Shown: positions 8,961 through 17,067, counted from the first letter of the stretch. The stretch is 64,000 nucleotides of DNA from Natronosalvus rutilus (GCF_024204665.1 NZ_CP100355.1:3701451-3765450), one strand, 5' to 3'. Numbers and translations are program-made. Notes: a model not told the origin generated them from the sequence alone.

Positions 8961-10115
8961 TCAACCGACGACGACAGCCAGCGATCGAGCGATTTCGTCC
9001 GCCAGATCGGCCTTCGCACCCGAAAACTGCGCGACGTCCTCGGCGTGGACGAGGAGCGCTCGAGTCCGGTCACCGCCCATGACGCTCGCGTCGTTGGCGA
9101 CGACGAAGGCCGCGTCGACGCGCTCCAGCACCGCTCGTGCGGCGTCGATCATCGCCTCGTCCTCGCCACTCGTCTCGGCCTTAAACGCGACGATGGGCAG
9201 ATCAGGTCGAGCTTCGCGCACCTGATCGATGAGTTTCGGCGTCGGCTCGAGGTCGAGGGTCAGCTCCTGGCCGGAGCGGAGTTTCGCCTCGCTGGCGTCG
9301 ACGGTGTAGTCGCCGACGGCGGCGGCCGAGACGAGAGCGTCCGCCTCGCCACAGGCCTCGAGCGTCACCTCGAGCATCTCCGCTGCGCTTTCGACGGTCC
9401 GTACGTCGGCGTATGGGACGTCGTCGCCGTCGTGGATCAGTGTCACGTCGGCTCCGAGGACGTAACACGCGCGGGCGACAGCTCGACCCATCTTCCCCGA
9501 GGAGCGATTCGTCAGCACGCGAACGGGGTCGATCGGCTCGCTGGTCGCGCCGCTGGTGACGACGACGTAACGCCCCTCGAGGGGCCGGTCGCTCGCGGCC
9601 CGCGCGACCGCACAGACGATGGCTTCCTCGGTGGCAATCTTGGCCTTCCCCTCCTCGACGCGCGGGTCGACGAAGTCGACGCCCCAGGACTCGACGCGCT
9701 CGATGGCCTCGAGGACGCCCGGGTGGTCGTACATCGGTTCGTGCATGGCCGGGGCGACGACGACCGGCACGCCGGCACCGAGGGCTGTCGTGGCGCAGGT
9801 CGTGACCGGAGTGTCGTCGACCGCACCGGCGATCTTGCCTACGGTGTTGGCCGTGGCCGGCGCGAGCAAGAGGATGTCGGCCCAGCCGTCGCTCCCACAG
9901 AGGGCAACGTGTTCCACCCCGCCCGTGATCTCGGTGACGACATCGCGCTCGGTTGCGAACTCGAGCGCCCATGGGTGGACGATTCCTCGGGCGCTGTCGG
10001 TCATCACCGCGCGGACGGTCGCCCCCTGCCGGCGCAACTCGTGAGCAAGTTCGACCGTCTTGACGGCCGCGATCGACCCCGAAACCCCGAGCGCGACGTT
10101 GACTCCCTCGAGCAT
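8961..10115 (-). CDS. coaBC: bifunctional phosphopantothenoylcysteine decarboxylase / phosphopantothenate-cysteine ligase
   Basis: Coenzyme A biosynthesis, 384 aa, full length for the fused protein. The N-terminal flavoprotein domain (1-175) has the GSIAA nucleotide loop, active-site His69 and PAMHEPM at 122-128, where many bacterial enzymes have PxMN. The C-terminal ligase domain starts near 183 (VVVTSGAT) with LTNRSSGKMG at 201-210. It joins 4'-phosphopantothenate to cysteine and decarboxylates the product to 4'-phosphopantetheine, using FMN and probably CTP. Own TATA-like box at 10141-10147. Confidence 0.93.
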   Translation of the reverse strand: MLEGVNVALGVSGSIAAVKTVELAHELRRQGATVRAVMTDSARGIVHPWALEFATERDVVTEITGGVEHVALCGSDGWADILLLAPATANTVGKIAGAVDDTPVTTCATTALGAGVPVVVAPAMHEPMYDHPGVLEAIERVESWGVDFVDPRVEEGKAKIATEEAIVCAVARAASDRPLEGRYVVVTSGATSEPIDPVRVLTNRSSGKMGRAVARACYVLGADVTLIHDGDDVPYADVRTVESAAEMLEVTLEACGEADALVSAAAVGDYTVDASEAKLRSGQELTLDLEPTPKLIDQVREARPDLPIVAFKAETSGEDEAMIDAARAVLERVDAAFVVANDASVMGGDRTRALLVHAEDVAQFSGAKADLADEIARSLAVVVG

Positions 10116-10140
10116 TCTCGATTGATCTTCGGCGGGAGGT

Positions 10141-10147
10141 GTAAAAT
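10141..10147 (-). promoter_or_regulatory. TATA box of coaBC
   Basis: ATTTTAC on the minus strand, centred about 29 bases before the coaBC ATG; predicts a leaderless transcript. Confidence 0.42.
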
Positions 10148-10207
10148 GCGTATGGATCGTTGTCGGGCACCGACGATGGCCGACGGTCTTTGCGGTGCGC
10201 GGACGAA

Positions 10208-10945
10208 TCAGTCGCGGGCGACGCTCGGGTGCATCGTCGGCTCGGCCTCGAGTGGCTCCGCAAACGCCTCGAGCATCCGTTTCCTCGCCGTCTCGTCCCG
10301 CTCGCGTCGCTCCGCCTCGTCGATCTCCTCGCAGGCTGGCGGCACGTCCCGATCGCGGCCCGTGAAGTAGCCCTCAGGGGCGACCCAGTCGTGATAGAAC
10401 GGAACGCCAGAGTCGTGAATCGCGGCGAGGCCGACCTTCGCGCCGTGGCCGGCGGCGACTATCGCCTGGTGCGGTTCACCCGCGAGTCGCCCCGCGGCGT
10501 AGACGCCGTCGACGGCCGTCCGACCCGCCTCGTCGACGCTCACCACGTACTTGCTCCCGCGCTGTTCGCGACCGACGTCGAGGGGCGTGAGGTAATCGCT
10601 GTCGGCCCAGGAGGCGGCGATCACCCGGCGTGCCTCGAGCGGTTCGCCACCGTCGGTCTCGAGGACGAATCCCGCTTCAGGTGTCTGGGAATCGCGTTGC
10701 TCGACACTCGTGACGTACCCGAGTTCGAACTCGGCGCCAGCGTTTCCGGCGTGCTCGCGAACGAGCGCGAGGTACCGGCGGGCGTCGACGCCGTCGGGGA
10801 ACCCAGGGTAATTCTCGAGATTGGCGTTGCGCGCCAGGATCGATTCGCCCCCGTCGATCACGAGGGTGTCCAGTCCGTTGCGGGCGGTGTAGATGGCCGC
10901 CGAGAGACCGGCGACGCCACCGCCGACGATGCAGACGTCTCGCAT
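10208..10945 (-). CDS. thioredoxin-reductase-like FAD protein lacking the NAD(P)H domain
   Basis: 245 aa flavoprotein. The FAD Rossmann motif VGGGVAGLSAA is at 7-17 and LENYPGFPDG (43-52) matches the thioredoxin reductase family. The second FAD motif, DGVYAAGRLAGEPHQ, is at 146-160. Only about 35 residues (105-140) separate the two halves, so the roughly 115-residue NAD(P)H domain and the CxxC redox pair are absent; ASWADSDY (111-118) occupies the region where they would be. The tail (190-245) is charged. The long in-frame upstream extension is antisense to the neighbouring gene and not real. Start chosen at the ATG before the Rossmann fold, 26 bases after a TATA-like box. Confidence 0.8.
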   Translation of the reverse strand: MRDVCIVGGGVAGLSAAIYTARNGLDTLVIDGGESILARNANLENYPGFPDGVDARRYLALVREHAGNAGAEFELGYVTSVEQRDSQTPEAGFVLETDGGEPLEARRVIAASWADSDYLTPLDVGREQRGSKYVVSVDEAGRTAVDGVYAAGRLAGEPHQAIVAAGHGAKVGLAAIHDSGVPFYHDWVAPEGYFTGRDRDVPPACEEIDEAERRERDETARKRMLEAFAEPLEAEPTMHPSVARD

Positions 10946-10967
10946 ACTCGAGTGTGGACGAGAGCAG

Positions 10968-10974
10968 TATAGAA
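10968..10974 (-). promoter_or_regulatory. TATA box of the FAD protein gene
   Basis: TTCTATA on the minus strand about 26 bases before the ATG at 10945, in the 174-base divergent region shared with the FAD/Fe-S oxidase. Confidence 0.45.
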
Positions 10975-11090
10975 ACGCTCCGACTCGAGACGAGCGGCGA
11001 CAGCGGCGGTGTGGCGAGGGCGATGGGTCGGCGTGTCGGCGGTTTTGGGAGGATGGACGCCGACGCACCATCTCGCCGCATGCCCGACGC

Positions 11091-11097
11091 TTTATAC
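11091..11097 (+). promoter_or_regulatory. TATA box of the FAD/Fe-S oxidoreductase gene
   Basis: TTTATAC centred about 26 bases before the ATG at 11120. It supports that start over the longer upstream frame beginning at 11009. Confidence 0.5.
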
Positions 11098-11119
11098 GAT
11101 CGACGGCAAACAGAGGGGT

Positions 11120-14100
11120 ATGGCTACCGAGCGCGGCGTCGACCCCGCCGCCGACTCTCGAGCGACCTACGACTACCGGAGCGACGACGTCGACCGCCCC
11201 GCGCTCGTCGAGGACATCGCGCGCGTCGTCGAGGGCGACGTCCGCGCCGACTCGTACTCCCGCTCCCTCTACGCGACCGACGCGAGCATCTACGAGATGA
11301 CGCCCATCGCCGTCGTCTTCCCGACCTCGACGGCCGACGTCGCCGCCGTGATGGACTACTGCGCTCGCCGCGAGATTCCCGTCCTCCCCCGCGGCGGTGG
11401 GACCAGCCTCGCCGGCCAGAGCGTCAACGAGGCCGTCGTCCTCGACTTCACGACCGACATGGACGCCCTCCTCGAGGTCGACCTCGACGCTCGGCGCGCG
11501 ACCGCCCAGCCCGGAATCACGCTCGGGCGGCTCAACGAGGCCGTCGCCCCCCACGACCTGAAGTTCGCGCCCGACCCTGCCTGGGGCGACAAGAGCGCCC
11601 TCGGGGGCGCCATCGGAAACAACTCGACGGGGGCCCACTCCCTGCAGTACGGTAAGACCGACGCCTACGTCGAGGAGGTGGAAGTCGTCCTCGCCGACGG
11701 CACCGTCACCCGCTTCGGCGAGGTCGCTCTCGCGGACCTCTCCGACCTCGCCGACGGCGACGACCTCGAGTCGCAAATTTACGCCGAAGTCGAGCGGATT
11801 CTCGAGGAGGAAGGCGAGCGTATCGCCGATCGGTACCCCGACCTCAAGCGAAACGTCTCGGGGTACAACCTGGACTGGCTGCTCGAGGACGCCCGGGGAT
11901 CGATTCGGGAGGCCGGCGAACGCGACGCCGACGGTGGGACGATCAACCTCGCGAAACTCCTCTGTGGCAGCGAGGGCACGCTCGCCATCGTCACCGAGGC
12001 CACCGTCGCCCTCGAGCCGATTCCCGAGACCAAGAGCATGGCCCTACTGACCTACGACAGCGTGCTCGAGGCGGTCGCCGATGTCGAACCCATCGTCGCA
12101 CACGACCCCGCCGCGGTCGAACTGGTCGACGACGTGTTGATCGACCTCGCGCGCGGGACCGCGGAGTTCGTCGAGGTGACCGAGATGCTTCCGGAGGGCA
12201 CGGGTGCAGTCCTCCTCGTGGAGTTCTACGCCGAGGACGACGCCGACGGGAAACGAAAGGTGGCGAACCTGCTCGCCGACCGCTGTCCGGCCGTCGCGAC
12301 GGCCGTCGAAGCCGACCCCGCCGGCAAACGGCCCGACCTGGAGGCTGACGTCCGCGCGTTCGACGCCCTCGAGGCCTACGACGAGGCCACCAGGTCGAAC
12401 GTCTGGAAGCTCCGCAAGTCAGGCCTCCCGATCTTGCTCTCGCGGACGACCGACGAGAAACACGTCGCGTTCATCGAAGACACCGCCATCCCGCCCGAAC
12501 ACCTCGCCGCGTTCGTCGCCGACTTCCAGGAGGTGCTGGAAGACCACGACACCTACGCGAGTTTCTACGCCCACGCCGGCCCCGGCGTCCTCCACATCCG
12601 GCCGCTCGTGAACACCAAAACTGGCGCCGGAGTCGAGAATATGGAGTCCATCGCCGACGCCGCGACGGACCTGGTCGTCGAGTACGACGGGTCGGTCTCG
12701 GGCGAACACGGCGACGGCCGCGCGCGCACGCAGTGGAACCGCAAACTGTACGGCGACGAGCTCTGGGAGACCTTCGAGCGGCTGAAGACGGCGTTCGACC
12801 CCGACTGGCTCCTGAACCCCGGCCAGGTCGTCTTCCGCGAGGACGACCCCACGGCGATGACCGAGAACCACCGCTTCGGCCCCGGATACGCCTTCGACGC
12901 CGATTTCGAACCCAAGCTCGAGTGGGACGTCGACAACGGCTTCCAGGGCATGGTCGAACTCTGTCACGGCTGTGGCGGCTGTCGCGGCGACCAGTCGACG
13001 ACCGGCGGCGTGATGTGTCCGACCTACCGGGCCAGCCGCGAGGAGATCACCAGCACGCGCGGGCGGGCGAACGCGCTTCGGCAGGCGATGAGTGGCGACC
13101 TCGAGCCCGGCGAGGCCTTCACCGACGAGTTCCTCGACGAAGTCCTCGACCTCTGTATCGGCTGCAAGGGCTGTGCGATCGACTGCCCCAGCGAGGTCGA
13201 CATGGCGAAGCTCAAAGCCGAGGTGACCCACGAGCACCACCAAAGAGACGGCGCGAGCCTGCGCGACCGCCTGTTCGCGAACGTCCACGACCTCTCACGG
13301 TGGGGCTCCCGACTGGCTCCGCTGTCGAACCTCGGACCGAAGCTCCCCGGTGCACGGCGGGTGATGGAGGCCGTCGCCGGCATCAGCGCCGACAAACCCC
13401 TGCCTCGGTTCCACCGGCGGACGTTCACCAACTGGTTCCAGGATCGTAGCGGCACCTTGCGGCCGCTGTCGGGAGCGACGCGGAAGGCAGTCGTCTACCC
13501 GGACACGTTCACGACCTACAACAACCCCGAGGCGGGGAAAGCCGCCGTGCGAGTCCTCGAGGCTGCCGGCGTCCACGTCGCGGTGCCGGACGACCTGGGC
13601 GATACGGGCCGCCCCGCGTTCTCGAAGGGGTTTCTCGAGCAGGCGAAGGCGACCGCCCAGGAGAACGTGGAGACGCTCGAACCCGCACTCGAGGATGGCT
13701 GGGACGTGGTCGTCCTCGAGCCCTCCGACGCCGTCATGTTCCAGTCGGATTACCTCGACCTCCTCGGCGAGGACGCCCGTTCCCTCTCGCAGGCGACCTA
13801 CGGGGTCTGTGAGTACCTCGACGCGTTCGACCTGGACGAGGACCTCTCGTTCGTGTCGGGGAACGAGACGCTGACCTACCACGGCCACTGCCACCAGAAA
13901 GCGACCCGGAAGGACCACCACGCCGTCGGGGTCCTCCGGCGAGCAGGCTACCGCGTCGACCCGCTCGACTCGGGCTGTTGCGGGATGGCCGGCAGTTTCG
14001 GCTACGAGGCCGAACACGCCTCGATGAGTGCGGCAATCGGACGGATCCTGTACGATCAGGTCGACGAGAGCCCAGGGGACCGAGTCGTCGCCCCCGGTGC

Positions 14101-14203
14101 CTCCTGTCGCACTCAGTTAGCGGCGGGCCAGGGGCGACGCGCCCGCCCGCAGACGCCCATCGAGTGCCTCGAAGAGGCCCTGGAGACACAATCGAAGTAT
14201 TAA
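11120..14203 (+). CDS. FAD-linked oxidase with Fe-S domains, D-lactate dehydrogenase type
   Basis: Large fused oxidoreductase, 1027 aa. The order is an FAD_binding_4 domain (about 50-190, PRGGGTSLAGQ near 95), an FAD-oxidase C-terminal domain to about 575, two 4Fe-4S clusters (CHGCGGC near 615 with a later CP; CIGCKGCAIDCP near 679), and a CCG domain (HCHQKATRKD and SGCCGMAG near 950). This is the GlpC/LldE-like fusion seen in haloarchaeal D-lactate or D-2-hydroxyacid dehydrogenases, which oxidise the hydroxyacid and feed electrons to the membrane chain. The exact substrate cannot be read from sequence. Divergent from the truncated flavoprotein. Confidence 0.88.
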   Translation: MATERGVDPAADSRATYDYRSDDVDRPALVEDIARVVEGDVRADSYSRSLYATDASIYEMTPIAVVFPTSTADVAAVMDYCARREIPVLPRGGGTSLAGQSVNEAVVLDFTTDMDALLEVDLDARRATAQPGITLGRLNEAVAPHDLKFAPDPAWGDKSALGGAIGNNSTGAHSLQYGKTDAYVEEVEVVLADGTVTRFGEVALADLSDLADGDDLESQIYAEVERILEEEGERIADRYPDLKRNVSGYNLDWLLEDARGSIREAGERDADGGTINLAKLLCGSEGTLAIVTEATVALEPIPETKSMALLTYDSVLEAVADVEPIVAHDPAAVELVDDVLIDLARGTAEFVEVTEMLPEGTGAVLLVEFYAEDDADGKRKVANLLADRCPAVATAVEADPAGKRPDLEADVRAFDALEAYDEATRSNVWKLRKSGLPILLSRTTDEKHVAFIEDTAIPPEHLAAFVADFQEVLEDHDTYASFYAHAGPGVLHIRPLVNTKTGAGVENMESIADAATDLVVEYDGSVSGEHGDGRARTQWNRKLYGDELWETFERLKTAFDPDWLLNPGQVVFREDDPTAMTENHRFGPGYAFDADFEPKLEWDVDNGFQGMVELCHGCGGCRGDQSTTGGVMCPTYRASREEITSTRGRANALRQAMSGDLEPGEAFTDEFLDEVLDLCIGCKGCAIDCPSEVDMAKLKAEVTHEHHQRDGASLRDRLFANVHDLSRWGSRLAPLSNLGPKLPGARRVMEAVAGISADKPLPRFHRRTFTNWFQDRSGTLRPLSGATRKAVVYPDTFTTYNNPEAGKAAVRVLEAAGVHVAVPDDLGDTGRPAFSKGFLEQAKATAQENVETLEPALEDGWDVVVLEPSDAVMFQSDYLDLLGEDARSLSQATYGVCEYLDAFDLDEDLSFVSGNETLTYHGHCHQKATRKDHHAVGVLRRAGYRVDPLDSGCCGMAGSFGYEAEHASMSAAIGRILYDQVDESPGDRVVAPGASCRTQLAAGQGRRARPQTPIECLEEALETQSKY

Positions 14204-14233
14204 AGGCCGAATCGTGGGGAGATACGTACACGA

Positions 14234-14494
14234 ATGATCGAGGTACCTCTCCAGACGATCGACAACCTGCTGCGCCCCATCCACATGGGCCACGCCCTCA
14301 TCGGGTTGCTCGTATTAGCGATCCTCGGGACGCTCCCGCTGAAGTCGATGAAGATCATGGGTATCAACCTCGCCGCGCTGGGTGCGCTATTCCTGCTGGT
14401 GCCGACGAGCCTGACCGACGGCATGATCGCCTTCCGACTGATCGGCATCGTGCTGGTGCTGATCGGTCCGATTCTCTACGCCGGCGGTCGATAG
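14234..14494 (+). CDS. small membrane protein, unknown function
   Basis: 86 aa hydrophobic protein with three likely membrane segments (about 18-35, 41-56 and 65-83) and a short amphipathic N terminus. I do not recognise a characterised family; similar short proteins are conserved hypotheticals in haloarchaea. It starts 30 bases after the preceding stop codon, so it may be cotranscribed, although TATTAAAG at 14197-14204 could be its own TATA box. A T-rich stretch follows. Confidence 0.65.
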   Translation: MIEVPLQTIDNLLRPIHMGHALIGLLVLAILGTLPLKSMKIMGINLAALGALFLLVPTSLTDGMIAFRLIGIVLVLIGPILYAGGR

Positions 14495-14506
14495 GACTCG
14501 AATTCG

Positions 14507-14552
14507 TTTATTACTCTTTGTTCCCGACGTCTCTTCTCACCTTTCGTTTCCC
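14507..14552 (+). terminator. T-rich stretch, probable terminator
   Basis: Runs such as CGTTTATTACTCTTTG and CTTTCGTTTCCC follow the small membrane gene without a clear hairpin, in the gap before a convergent gene. Confidence 0.35.
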
Positions 14553-14647
14553 TGATCGACGACTCGAGCGGCCGCTGCGGTCGAGACGTGCGACGACTAC
14601 GCGATAGTTTTTGAAGTGGTACGGGGCAAGGACAGGGTCCGGCGCCG

Positions 14648-15298
14648 TCACTCGAAGGCCGCGACCAGTTCGCCCTCTTCGAGGGGACCGGGACCGTCGG
14701 CCTCGTACTCCTCGACGTCGGAGGTCCCTGCGGAAATCCTGGCCATCCCCGTTTCGTCGACGGCGTAGGTCACTCCGGTGGGCCCGCCGTCTACTATCCA
14801 CTCGCTGCCGTCTTCGTCGGCTCCGTTGATCGAACCCCCGATGCGGCGACAAAACATCACCGTGATCTCATCGTCCCACTCGAGGAGAAGCTGTGCCTCC
14901 ACGCTGTTTGAGACGTCGAAAACGTAATACGCGTCCCATTCACACAGAACGTCGTTCGTAAGGTAGGCTTCTTCGAAATTCGCGACGTAGTCGAAGAGCG
15001 CGTCGTCGTCGAACGACTCCGGGGGGCCGGGGTACGGAATCGTCGCCACGGTTTCGTACTCGCGGTTCTCGTCGTCGCGTTCGAGTTCGACGGTTTCCGA
15101 TTCTTTCGTGCACTCGGGACGCTCCACCTGCCCGCCGAAGTGGCCGGCAACCGACTCGGCGTTGATCGTTCGGGAGTCCTCACCGTCGGTACCATCTCCC
15201 GGATTTTCGCTGGATTCGCCCGTCGAAGACTCGTCCAGACAGCCAGCGACCGCGGCGACCGCCCCGCCAAGGGCGGCGACCATCGTTCGTCGGTTCAT
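14648..15298 (-). CDS. Tat-type lipoprotein of an unnamed family (paralogue A)
   Basis: 216 aa predicted lipoprotein. MNRRT is followed by an Ala/Gly hydrophobic run and a lipobox ending at Cys20; an acidic Ser/Gly/Asp linker (21-45) follows. The mature domain has RPEC (Cys63), TIPYP (86-90) and an EAYLTxxxLC segment (110-119, Cys119). A second copy of the family is encoded at 40863-41564 with the same cysteine spacing of 56 residues. Function unknown; probably anchored on the outer face of the membrane. Start placed at the ATG before the twin arginine, 27 bases after the TATA box; an earlier in-frame ATG would break the signal peptide. Confidence 0.78.
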   Translation of the reverse strand: MNRRTMVAALGGAVAAVAGCLDESSTGESSENPGDGTDGEDSRTINAESVAGHFGGQVERPECTKESETVELERDDENREYETVATIPYPGPPESFDDDALFDYVANFEEAYLTNDVLCEWDAYYVFDVSNSVEAQLLLEWDDEITVMFCRRIGGSINGADEDGSEWIVDGGPTGVTYAVDETGMARISAGTSDVEEYEADGPGPLEEGELVAAFE

Positions 15299-15321
15299 GT
15301 ACCGGATTGAATGTATCAATG

Positions 15322-15329
15322 CATAATAG
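15322..15329 (-). promoter_or_regulatory. TATA box of lipoprotein A
   Basis: CTATTATG on the minus strand, 27 bases before the ATG at 15298. Confidence 0.5.
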
Positions 15330-15337
15330 TGACGGAA

Positions 15338-15353
15338 GCTAAAACGCACGTTT
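15338..15353 (-). promoter_or_regulatory. shared upstream element of the lipoprotein paralogues, copy A
   Basis: AAACGTGCGTTTTAGC read on the minus strand, 40 bases before the start codon and directly upstream of the TATA box. Thirteen of 16 positions match the sequence at the same distance before the paralogous gene (41605-41620). Probably a regulator binding site or part of the transcription factor B recognition region. Confidence 0.5.
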
Positions 15354-15447
15354 CACCGTCCTCGAGCCTTGCTGGATCGACTCCGTTCGATCCCAGCGCC
15401 GCCGAGTCCATCGACGTCCCCCACACCTCCACCGTTCGCATCCGCGG

Positions 15448-15744
15448 TCAATCCACGTACAGCGAGTACGCGATCACCAGAAAGCCCCCGAGCACGAGCA
15501 GACTCTCGATCAAAATACCCACAGGCAGCGCCACCTCGAGCACTTCGAAGAGCACGCCGGCGAGGACGAACCCGAGCGTCACGACGCCGAATCCGACCGC
15601 GAGCAGGCCGAGTTCGCGTCGTCTGGTTCGCCGATAGGCCTTGAGCGTCAGATACGTGATGGTCCCGCCGACGACCAGGATCAGCGTCTTGACGATCGTC
15701 AACGCGATCATCACGGTCACGTCGCCGGGTGCGTGCGGACTCAT
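15448..15744 (-). CDS. small membrane protein paired with an HTH regulator (DUF7521-like)
   Basis: 98 aa with three hydrophobic segments (about 10-32, 43-66 and 70-95) and a basic loop KAYRRTRRREL after the first. It resembles the haloarchaeal DUF7521 family. The start codon lies two bases after the stop of the upstream HTH gene, so the two are one transcription unit. This pairing of a winged-helix protein with a three-helix membrane protein recurs in haloarchaea, suggesting that the membrane protein senses or transmits a signal. Function unproven. Confidence 0.72.
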   Translation of the reverse strand: MSPHAPGDVTVMIALTIVKTLILVVGGTITYLTLKAYRRTRRRELGLLAVGFGVVTLGFVLAGVLFEVLEVALPVGILIESLLVLGGFLVIAYSLYVD

Positions 15745-15746
15745 AG

Positions 15747-16124
15747 CTATAGTTCCTCGCGGACTTCCGACCAGAGGTCGGCCAGACGCTCGTCGGCCGT
15801 CCGCGGCGGGCGCTCGATTCTGGCGCCCAGGGTGTTGTCGTCCTCAAGTACGAGCGTGATTTCGGAGAAGGCGACCCCGTACTTGCTCGCGTGGTGGCCG
15901 TCGCGTCGAATCTCGGTCGACTCTTCGAGCAGGGTCGCTTCGGTCAGCGACTCGAGTTTTCGGTACAGCGTCGACTGTGGGATGTCACAGCGGGCGTTGA
16001 GTTCTGCGGCTGTCATGGGTTCGTCGAGGTGGCGGATGATTTCACGGCTATCGGGATCGTCCAGGGCGGCGCAGATGTCCTCGGCCGAGGGGGCGACGTC
16101 CGAGGTGAGTGGATCCCGAACCAT
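15747..16124 (-). CDS. winged-helix transcription regulator, ArsR-like
   Basis: 125 aa. The N-terminal region (about 13-75) is a winged helix: a helix DPDSREIIRHL, a recognition helix after AAELNARCDIPQSTLYRKL and a wing ending EESTEIRRDGHHASKYG. The C-terminal 45 residues are acidic. No metal-binding cysteine cluster is visible, so metal sensing is unlikely. It is the first gene of a two-gene unit with a membrane protein. A TATA box lies 28 bases before the start. Confidence 0.82.
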   Translation of the reverse strand: MVRDPLTSDVAPSAEDICAALDDPDSREIIRHLDEPMTAAELNARCDIPQSTLYRKLESLTEATLLEESTEIRRDGHHASKYGVAFSEITLVLEDDNTLGARIERPPRTADERLADLWSEVREEL

Positions 16125-16150
16125 TCGCGTGGAAATTCGAAGAAGGAGCC

Positions 16151-16158
16151 TTTAATCC
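16151..16158 (-). promoter_or_regulatory. TATA box of the HTH/membrane protein pair
   Basis: GATTAAAG on the minus strand, about 29 bases before the ATG at 16124. Confidence 0.45.
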
Positions 16159-16219
16159 CATCGGTCGATGAGCCAATACGACCCGAATACGTTCGTGGCG
16201 ATCAGCGTCGCGGATCACG

Positions 16220-16309
16220 CAGACCTCGAGCGCCAGTCCGCCGAGTTCGAGCGCCTCGTCGTCTGCTCAGACCTCGAGCGCCAGTCCGCCGAGTTCGAGC
16301 GCCTCGTCG
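16220..16309. repeat. tandem duplication at the 3' end of the ADH synthase gene
   Basis: A perfect 42-base repeat occurs at 16220-16261 and 16268-16309, offset 48 bases (16 codons). The second copy encodes the last residues of the ADH synthase, EALELGGLALEV. The first copy lies immediately after its stop codon TGA (16267-16269) in the same reading frame and would encode the same peptide again. It is a fresh-looking slippage duplication. Confidence 0.9.
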
Positions 16310-17067
16310 ACGTCCCGGTCCTCGTGGACCACGGCGGCGACGGCACGGGCGATCCCCTCGGGGTCCTCGTGCTGGAAGATCGATCGACCCATCGAGACGC
16401 CAGCACCGCCGGCGTCCACGGCTCCGCGAACCATCTCGAGGGTCTGGCGGTCGGTACCGCGGGAACCGCCGGCGATGACGACCGGAAGCCGAGTGGCCTC
16501 GACGACGTGTTCGAAGCTGTCGGCGTCGCCGCTGTAGCCGGTTTTTACGATATCGGCGCCGACCTCCTCGGCGAGACGGACGGCGTGGCCGAGCGCCTCG
16601 GGGTCGTCGCCCGCGACGTCGGGGCCGCGCGCGTAGGCCATCGCGAGGACCGGGATGCCAAAGCGGTCGGCCGCGCTGGTCAGTTTGGAGAGGTCCTCGA
16701 GCTGGCCGGGCTCGTGGGTCGAACCGACGTTGATGTGAAAGGAAACGGCGTCGGCGCCGGCCCGGATCGCGTCCTCGACGGTCCCCGTGAGGCGCTTGTC
16801 GTTTTCGTCCGGCCCGATGGTCGTCGAGGCGTTGAGGTGGACGATGTAGCCCGCGTCGTTCTTGCTCGAGTGGACGCGCGGGGCGATGCCGCGCTGGGTC
16901 AAGACGGCGTCGGCGCCGCCGCGCGTGACCGCGTCGATGGTCGATTCGATGTCTTTCAGGCCCGTTACGGGGCCGAGGGTGATCCCGTGGTCCATCGGAA
17001 CGATGACGTACCGCCTGTCTGTTCCGATGCGGTCGAGTCGTGCGTCGAGTCCGGCTGTCAAAGTCAT
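16267..17067 (-). CDS. aroA': 2-amino-3,7-dideoxy-D-threo-hept-6-ulosonate synthase
   Basis: Class I aldolase-like enzyme, 266 aa, that starts the archaeal alternative shikimate route by making ADH instead of using DAHP synthase. The TIM-barrel protein has VPMDHG at 24-29 (Asp26, His27), MAYARG with Tyr145, Schiff-base Lys175 in ADIVKTG, and the phosphate motif GGSRG. It sits 26 bases after trpA and ends the trpCBA unit, which ties early and late aromatic synthesis together. The partner 3-dehydroquinate synthase II is not in this window. The ATG at 17067 fits family N termini better than an ATG six codons upstream. Confidence 0.9.
   Translation of the reverse strand: MTLTAGLDARLDRIGTDRRYVIVPMDHGITLGPVTGLKDIESTIDAVTRGGADAVLTQRGIAPRVHSSKNDAGYIVHLNASTTIGPDENDKRLTGTVEDAIRAGADAVSFHINVGSTHEPGQLEDLSKLTSAADRFGIPVLAMAYARGPDVAGDDPEALGHAVRLAEEVGADIVKTGYSGDADSFEHVVEATRLPVVIAGGSRGTDRQTLEMVRGAVDAGGAGVSMGRSIFQHEDPEGIARAVAAVVHEDRDVDEALELGGLALEV

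Noticed and set aside
10946-11776. In-frame upstream extension of the truncated FAD protein over the neighbouring gene
   Set aside because: It would be antisense to the FAD/Fe-S oxidase, and a good TATA box and ATG exist right before the Rossmann motif.
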